Below are positions 59,345-64,000 of a DNA stretch of 64,000 bases, piece after piece. The position numbers were made by a program, and so were the translations under genes. The stretch comes from Dickeya chrysanthemi NCPPB 402 (GTDB lineage Bacteria; Pseudomonadota; Gammaproteobacteria; Enterobacterales; Enterobacteriaceae), in assembly GCF_000406105.1 (NCBI RefSeq), contig NZ_CM001974.1, positions 1,125,847 through 1,189,846 of the forward strand, given 5' to 3'. Position 1 is the first letter of the stretch. Each line of letters begins with the position of its first letter. Under the pieces are notes generated by a model. It was not told where the DNA came from. It did no database searches and saw only the letters and a program-made list of their open reading frames with translations.

Positions 59345-59713
59345 TCAGGAGGTTTGACAGTCATCCAGCCCATTACGCCATAACGCTTCAAGCGCTGATG
59401 GCGCGCTCTGTTCGGGGATCAGCAATACCCAGTCGGTTTGGCGGTTATTCTGCGTATTGCAGCAGTGAATGTGGATTCGGTAGTAAAACTGATCGCCGCG
59501 ACCGGGGGAGTCTGGCTGGCCGGGCTCTTGTGCTGCGGGTAAAGCATCGTGCAGTACGGCTCGAATTTTCTCTTTTTGCGAAGCGGGTACTTCCGCCAGT
59601 GTGAAACGACGCAGGCCAGCCAGCCTGGGGATCCAGGCAAAGCCGCCTTCGCGAGCCAGTTCAATGATCACATCATCCGTCAAATCCGGCAGGTTATTCC
59701 TGTTCGTGCTCAT
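59345..59713 (-). CDS. Emfourin-type inhibitor of the M4 protease
   Basis: The 122-residue protein, started at MSTNRNNLPDL (59713), resembles emfourin, the inhibitor of protealysin described in Serratia: EGGFAWIPRLAGLRRFTLAEVP near the N-terminus and an IHCCNTQNNRQTDWVLLIPE strand near the C-terminus. It has no signal peptide, so it acts in the cytoplasm, where it may protect the cell from early protease activation. Its start overlaps the end of the protease gene by 20 bases, which implies translational coupling and matched amounts. Confidence 0.83.
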   Translation of the reverse strand: MSTNRNNLPDLTDDVIIELAREGGFAWIPRLAGLRRFTLAEVPASQKEKIRAVLHDALPAAQEPGQPDSPGRGDQFYYRIHIHCCNTQNNRQTDWVLLIPEQSAPSALEALWRNGLDDCQTS

Positions 59714-60743
59714 TGATAATTCCCGTATCAACCCCAACTTGATGCCAGGCCCGCAGTACCGCGTCAGCGACCGCTTCATTGAAGCGTCTTTTTGCGTGTT
59801 CTACGGTGAATTTGGCGAAGATGGAGAAATCTGCATTCTGCGGTAGCTCTTTGTCACACAGGGTGTCATACCAGATATGACCGGCTTTTTCCCAGGAATA
59901 GCCGCCCAGCGCCATTGCGGCCAGATAAAAAGCACGGTTGGGAATGCCGGAATTCAGATGTACGCCGCCGTTGTCTTCACGGGTATTGACGAAATCCCGC
60001 ATATGAGCCGGTTGCGGGTCGGTGCCCAGCAATAGATCGTCGTAAGCGGTCCCGGGGCGAGCCATAGAGCGCAAGCCTTTGCCGTCGATATCTTCGGCCA
60101 GTAACCCTTCGCCAATAATCCAGTCCGCCTGTTGTACTTTCTGATTGCGGTAGTATTGTTTGACCATGGAGCCAAATACATCCGCGAGCGATTCGTTGAG
60201 TGCCCCTGACTGGCGGAAATACAACAGATTGCTCTCACTTTCTATTACGCCGTGCGACAGTTCGTGAGCAACGATATCCAGTGCGATCGTGAAGCGATTG
60301 AAGATCTTACCGTCACCGTCGCCAAATACCATCTGCTGACCGTTCCAGAATGCGTTCTGGTAATCCTTGCCGTAGTGCACACTGCCGACTAGCGGTAATC
60401 CTTTGTTATCCAATGAATTGCGACCGAAGATTTTCCAGAAGAAGTCATAGGTGATGCCCAGATAATTGTAGGCCTCTTCGGCAGTGATATCGCCGTTTCC
60501 TGGCCGGCCTTCCGCCCGAATCCGCTTACCCGGTAATGCTTGCTGGTGCTCTGCATCGTAAATGTCGCGCTGTATATTGCCTGCAGGGTGTTCCTCATGT
60601 TCGTCAGGATGAGTGACTGGAGCCACCATCAGCGATTGCACGTGCATCAGAGTGTGTTGCGCGCAACGTCGTTCTTCATCCGAACCATTGTTAATGATGC
60701 GGTGCAGAATGTAGGGCGGAATGATGCTACGAGCGGATTGCAT
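59694..60743 (-). CDS. Protealysin-type M4 metalloprotease
   Basis: The 349-residue thermolysin-like protease has a short propeptide with the PPY motif (SIIPPYILHRI) and a catalytic domain with the zinc site HELSHG, the third ligand Glu in GALNESLADVFG, and the active-site His region GVHLNSGIPNRAFYLAAMALGG. There is no classical signal peptide, as in Serratia protealysin (341 aa), so the export route is unclear. AGGAG lies seven bases before the ATG. Related enzymes of soft-rot bacteria (Prt1) are secreted virulence factors. It is co-transcribed with the emfourin gene. Confidence 0.93.
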   Translation of the reverse strand: MQSARSIIPPYILHRIINNGSDEERRCAQHTLMHVQSLMVAPVTHPDEHEEHPAGNIQRDIYDAEHQQALPGKRIRAEGRPGNGDITAEEAYNYLGITYDFFWKIFGRNSLDNKGLPLVGSVHYGKDYQNAFWNGQQMVFGDGDGKIFNRFTIALDIVAHELSHGVIESESNLLYFRQSGALNESLADVFGSMVKQYYRNQKVQQADWIIGEGLLAEDIDGKGLRSMARPGTAYDDLLLGTDPQPAHMRDFVNTREDNGGVHLNSGIPNRAFYLAAMALGGYSWEKAGHIWYDTLCDKELPQNADFSIFAKFTVEHAKRRFNEAVADAVLRAWHQVGVDTGIINEHEQE

Positions 60744-60825
60744 ACTTCATCTCCTTATGCCTGGCAGTATGGTGCAACATGTTATCAACATTGATCTACC
60801 ACAGTTACGACACGATAAGTATAGC

Positions 60826-62217
60826 CTAACCGTTAAATATTTTTTGTCTGGCGTTTGGTGCGTGATTTAGTAGATTCTTTTTTATTTCAGTTACCTGACT
60901 CTCTATCCAGCCATCCTGCAACCGGGTTTTCAGGATATCGCCCTTGGTAATCTGAGCGGTTTGTTTCATGACCTTGCCATCCGGGGCGGTGGTGACACTG
61001 TAGCCGCGGGCCAGCGTAGCCAATGGGCTGACCGCTTCGAGATGGGAACAGGCTTCGCCAAATCGCTGTTTATGCTGATTAAGTTGTTTTTCCAGCGCGT
61101 GTTGCATGCGATAGCGTAATTGTTGTACCTGTTGTTGCGCCCGGTGCAGCCGTGATTGCGGTTGATGTTGTTGCAGCCGCTGGACGAGGCGTTCCCGACG
61201 GCGTATCCGCTGGCGCAGTTGCAACTGGATGGCTTCATCCAGACGTTGACGCAGACGAATCAACTGAGTTTGCTGGCGGGCCAGACGCAATTGCGGGTGT
61301 TGCTGATGCAGCCGATGCTGCAGCCTGGCGAATTGCTGCTGGCGATGCGCCAGATAATAGTCCATCGCCATTTCCAGCCGCTGGCGTTGGGATTGAATTT
61401 GCCGCAGCAACTCCAGTTGGTTACGGCTAACCAGTTCCGCCGCAGCGGAAGGCGTCGGCGCTCGCAGGTCCGCCACAAAATCGGCGATAGTCACATCGGT
61501 TTCGTGACCGACCGCGCTGACAATCGGGATACGGCTGGCAAAGATAGCCCGAGCTACCCGTTCATCGTTGAAACTCCACAGGTCTTCCAGCGAGCCGCCG
61601 CCGCGGCCGACAATCAACACGTCGCACTCCCGGCGCAGGTTGGCCAGTTCAATGGCCCGCACAATCTGACCGGGGGCATCCACGCCTTGCACCGCCGTCG
61701 GGTAGATAACCACAGGCAGAGACGGATCACGGCGTTGCAGGATATGCAAAATATCATGCAGCGCGGCGCCGCTGGCTGAAGTAATGACGCCAACCTGGCG
61801 CGCCGGTCTGGGCAGCGATTGCTTATATTGCTGGTCGAATAACCCTTCCGCTGACAGGCGCTGTTTCAACTGCTCGAACTGTTGTTGCAGCAGGCCATCG
61901 CCTGCCGGGTGCATACTTTCCGCCAGCAACTGGTAATCGCCACGCGGTTCATACAGCGTAATGGTGGCGCGAATCAGCACTTGCTGGCCGTTTTGCGGCC
62001 GAAAGGTCACCCGACGGTTGCTGGTGCGGAACATGGCGCATCGCACCTGAGCGCGTTCATCTTTTAGCGTGAAATACCAATGGCCGGAGGAGGGCTGAGA
62101 GAGATTGGAGATTTCGCCGGAAAGCCAGACCTGACCCATTTCACCTTCCAGCAACTGTTTTACCGTCTGATTCAGGCGGCTGACGGTAAATATGGCGGAT
62201 GAAGGCAATGAAGACAT
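60826..62217 (-). CDS. xseA: Exodeoxyribonuclease VII large subunit XseA
   Basis: The 463-residue protein has an N-terminal OB fold ([38 protein letters not shown]), the catalytic domain ([67 protein letters not shown]) and a long Gln/Arg-rich coiled coil (about 280-400) typical of the family. With XseB it degrades single-stranded DNA from both ends. The ATG at 62217 is chosen over a TTG five codons earlier. It is divergent from guaB. Confidence 0.97.
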   Translation of the reverse strand: MSSLPSSAIFTVSRLNQTVKQLLEGEMGQVWLSGEISNLSQPSSGHWYFTLKDERAQVRCAMFRTSNRRVTFRPQNGQQVLIRATITLYEPRGDYQLLAESMHPAGDGLLQQQFEQLKQRLSAEGLFDQQYKQSLPRPARQVGVITSASGAALHDILHILQRRDPSLPVVIYPTAVQGVDAPGQIVRAIELANLRRECDVLIVGRGGGSLEDLWSFNDERVARAIFASRIPIVSAVGHETDVTIADFVADLRAPTPSAAAELVSRNQLELLRQIQSQRQRLEMAMDYYLAHRQQQFARLQHRLHQQHPQLRLARQQTQLIRLRQRLDEAIQLQLRQRIRRRERLVQRLQQHQPQSRLHRAQQQVQQLRYRMQHALEKQLNQHKQRFGEACSHLEAVSPLATLARGYSVTTAPDGKVMKQTAQITKGDILKTRLQDGWIESQVTEIKKNLLNHAPNARQKIFNG

Positions 62218-62281
62218 TGTGACCCGGATCAAAGAGTAAAACAGAGAGTTAATCTATCAATACTACCGGCCAATGGGCCGT

Positions 62282-62297
62282 TCGCAAGCGTTTTTAT
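62282..62297 (+). promoter_or_regulatory. PurR-like site upstream of guaB
   Basis: TCGCAAGCGTTTTTAT matches 12 of 16 positions of the PurR consensus. It lies just upstream of the guaB -35 region; E. coli guaBA is a PurR target. Confidence 0.5.
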
Positions 62298-62330
62298 AAA
62301 AAAATGCTGGAGGCAATCGATTTCTGCCTG

Positions 62331-62336
62331 TATAAT
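62331..62336 (+). promoter_or_regulatory. -10 of the guaBA promoter
   Basis: A perfect TATAAT lies 54 bases before the guaB start codon. The -35 region (TGGAGG with 17-base spacing) is poor. Confidence 0.65.
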
Positions 62337-62389
62337 GCCGCGGCAATATTTTATCTATTTCCCATCCTAATTTCCGGTGAGATATTGCC

Positions 62390-63853
62390 ATGCTACGAAT
62401 CGCTAAAGAAGCACTGACCTTCGATGATGTTCTCCTCGTTCCTGCCCATTCCACCGTTCTGCCCAACACGGCCGATCTGAGTACGCAACTGACTCAACGT
62501 ATCCGTTTGAACATTCCTATGCTGTCTGCCGCGATGGACACCGTGACCGAATCCGGTCTGGCGATTGCGCTGGCACAGGAAGGCGGCCTTGGTTTCATTC
62601 ATAAGAACATGCCCATTGAGCGTCAGGCGGAAGAAGTTAGCCGCGTGAAGCGTCATGAAAGCGGCGTGGTGGTTGACCCACAGACGGTAACGCCGGAAAC
62701 AACGCTGCGTGAAGTGAAAGCGCTCACCGAACGTAACGGTTTCGCTGGTTACCCGGTGGTTACGACGGGCAAGGAGCTGGTTGGCATCATTACCGGCCGT
62801 GACGTCCGTTTCGTCACTGATCTGGACCGCCCGGTCAGCGCGGTAATGACCCCGAAAGAACGTCTGGTGACGGTCAAGGAAGGCGAAGCCCGCGACGTAG
62901 TGCTGCAAAAAATGCACGAGCGCCGCATCGAAAAAGCGCTGGTGGTGGATGCGCAGTTCCGTCTGGTCGGGATGATCACGGTAAAAGATTTCCAGAAAGC
63001 CGAGCGTAAGCCGAACGCCTGTAAAGACGAACACGGCCGCCTGCGCGTGGGTGCAGCAGTCGGTGCTGGCGCGGGTAACGAAGAGCGTATCGACGCACTG
63101 GTCGCTGCCGGTGTCGATGTATTGCTGATTGACTCCTCCCACGGTCACTCTGAAGGCGTGTTGCAGCGTATTCGCGAAACCCGCGCTAAATATCCGGATT
63201 TGCAGATCATCGGCGGTAACGTCGCGACGGGTGCCGGCGCGCGCGCGCTGGCCGACGCCGGTGTCAGTGCCGTGAAAGTGGGGATTGGCCCGGGTTCTAT
63301 TTGTACGACCCGTATCGTGACTGGCGTGGGTGTACCGCAGATTACGGCGATTGCCGATGCGGTTGATGCGCTGGAAGGCACCGGCATTCCGGTGATTGCC
63401 GACGGCGGCATCCGTTTCTCCGGCGACATCGCCAAAGCGATCGCCGCTGGTGCGGCCTGCGTTATGGTCGGTTCCATGCTGGCCGGTACGGAAGAATCGC
63501 CGGGCGAGATCGAACTGTATCAGGGCCGTGCGTTCAAATCTTACCGCGGCATGGGGTCACTGGGCGCGATGTCCAAAGGTTCGTCCGACCGTTATTTCCA
63601 GTCTGACAATGCGGCCGACAAACTGGTGCCGGAAGGTATCGAAGGTCGCGTGGCTTATAAAGGCCGCCTGAAAGAGATCGTGCACCAGCAGATGGGCGGC
63701 CTGCGCTCTTGTATGGGTTTGACCGGTTGTGCGACCATCGATGCGCTGCGCACCAAAGCCGAATTTGTGCGTATCAGCGGCGCCGGTATTCAGGAAAGCC
63801 ATGTCCATGATGTGACCATCACCAAAGAGTCGCCGAACTATCGCATGGGCTAA
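62390..63853 (+). CDS. guaB: IMP dehydrogenase GuaB
   Basis: The 487-residue protein has the IMPDH barrel ([18 protein letters not shown]), two CBS domains at about 93-205, the catalytic loop with Cys305 ([17 protein letters not shown]), the flap ([20 protein letters not shown]) and the C-terminal [15 protein letters not shown]. It oxidises IMP to XMP, the first step to GMP. It is 87 bases upstream of guaA. Confidence 0.98.
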   Translation: MLRIAKEALTFDDVLLVPAHSTVLPNTADLSTQLTQRIRLNIPMLSAAMDTVTESGLAIALAQEGGLGFIHKNMPIERQAEEVSRVKRHESGVVVDPQTVTPETTLREVKALTERNGFAGYPVVTTGKELVGIITGRDVRFVTDLDRPVSAVMTPKERLVTVKEGEARDVVLQKMHERRIEKALVVDAQFRLVGMITVKDFQKAERKPNACKDEHGRLRVGAAVGAGAGNEERIDALVAAGVDVLLIDSSHGHSEGVLQRIRETRAKYPDLQIIGGNVATGAGARALADAGVSAVKVGIGPGSICTTRIVTGVGVPQITAIADAVDALEGTGIPVIADGGIRFSGDIAKAIAAGAACVMVGSMLAGTEESPGEIELYQGRAFKSYRGMGSLGAMSKGSSDRYFQSDNAADKLVPEGIEGRVAYKGRLKEIVHQQMGGLRSCMGLTGCATIDALRTKAEFVRISGAGIQESHVHDVTITKESPNYRMG

Positions 63854-63879
63854 GCGCGTTAACGGCTGATTTACTGTTA

Positions 63880-63911
63880 CGAACCCGGTAAACTTGCCGG
63901 GTTCGATTTTT
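63880..63911 (+). terminator. Hairpin between guaB and guaA
   Basis: CGAACCCGG and CCGGGTTCG pair around TAAACTTG and are followed by ATTTTT. guaBA is an operon in E. coli, so this may be a partial terminator or attenuator that lowers guaA relative to guaB. Confidence 0.7.
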
Positions 63912-63940
63912 CTTTCGCTCCGTAGTGGAATACGCCTCTC

Positions 63941-64000
63941 ATGACAGAAAACATTCATCAACATCGCATTCTTATTCTGGATTTCGGCTCGCAATACACG
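63941..64000 (+). CDS. guaA: GMP synthase GuaA (first 20 codons)
   Basis: The frame MTENIHQHRILILDFGSQYT is the conserved start of the glutamine amidotransferase domain of GMP synthase, which converts XMP to GMP. It runs off the right edge of the window. Confidence 0.95.
   Translation, partial: MTENIHQHRILILDFGSQYT

Overview
The window is a chromosomal segment of a soft-rot enterobacterium of the genus Dickeya (formerly Erwinia chrysanthemi). The diagnosis rests on the clustered pectinase genes pelA - pel remnant - pelE/D - paeY - pemA, whose products have the lengths known for Dickeya, set in a gene order that otherwise follows the era-to-guaA region of E. coli. No rRNA, tRNA, CRISPR array, insertion sequence or prophage was seen.

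Layout. 1-2350: end of era, recO, pdxJ, acpS and the ferredoxin gene yfhL. 2351-9397: an accessory block between yfhL and murQ, holding a PdeH-type c-di-GMP phosphodiesterase, a PAS-GAF-GGDEF diguanylate cyclase, and a two-gene remnant of a Lap-type type I secretion system whose membrane-fusion protein lacks its coiled-coil hairpin. 9398-16942: a small conserved acidic protein, murQ-tadA, mltF and purL (PurR operator over the promoter). 16943-21623: the sRNA gene glmY with a sigma-54 promoter and three GlrR sites, then glrK-qseG-glrR and glnB. 21691-27863: the pectinase cluster on the minus strand. 28346-30089: a flavohaemoglobin (hmp) gene reduced to its two ends, divergent from glyA. 30225-33108: hcaT, a DUF1007 protein and a NicO-type nickel/cobalt transporter. 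33437-37665: a Fur-boxed iron/siderophore ABC system with two substrate-binding proteins. 37825-46702: suhB, trmJ, and the complete isc operon (iscRSUA-hscBA-fdx-iscX) with pepB. 46797-54116: sseB, sseA, ndk, rlmN, pilW, rodZ, ispG. 54269-59341: hisS, yfgM, bamB, der, yfgJ. 59345-60743: a protealysin-type M4 protease with its emfourin inhibitor. 60826-64000: xseA, guaB and the first 20 codons of guaA.

How the parts work together. The pectinases are exported enzymes that demethylate (PemA), deacetylate (PaeY) and cleave (PelA, PelE/D) plant pectin. KdgR-like boxes lie upstream of both intact lyase genes. The isc genes build Fe-S clusters and are probably autoregulated through two tandem IscR sites. 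GlrK/GlrR/QseG sit beside their regulatory target glmY. PurR-like sites precede purL, glyA and guaB.

The most unusual observations are: three ERIC elements, two of them enlarged to about 200 bp with hairpins kept by compensatory base changes between copies, one of which probably lies in the ndk leader; the hmp gene collapsed by a large internal deletion; a pectate lyase remnant between pelA and the next lyase; and a HlyD-family protein without a hairpin. No obviously new multi-gene defence or secretion system was found. The candidates for something undescribed are the two-receptor Cys-Cys siderophore transporter and the DUF1007-NicO pair.
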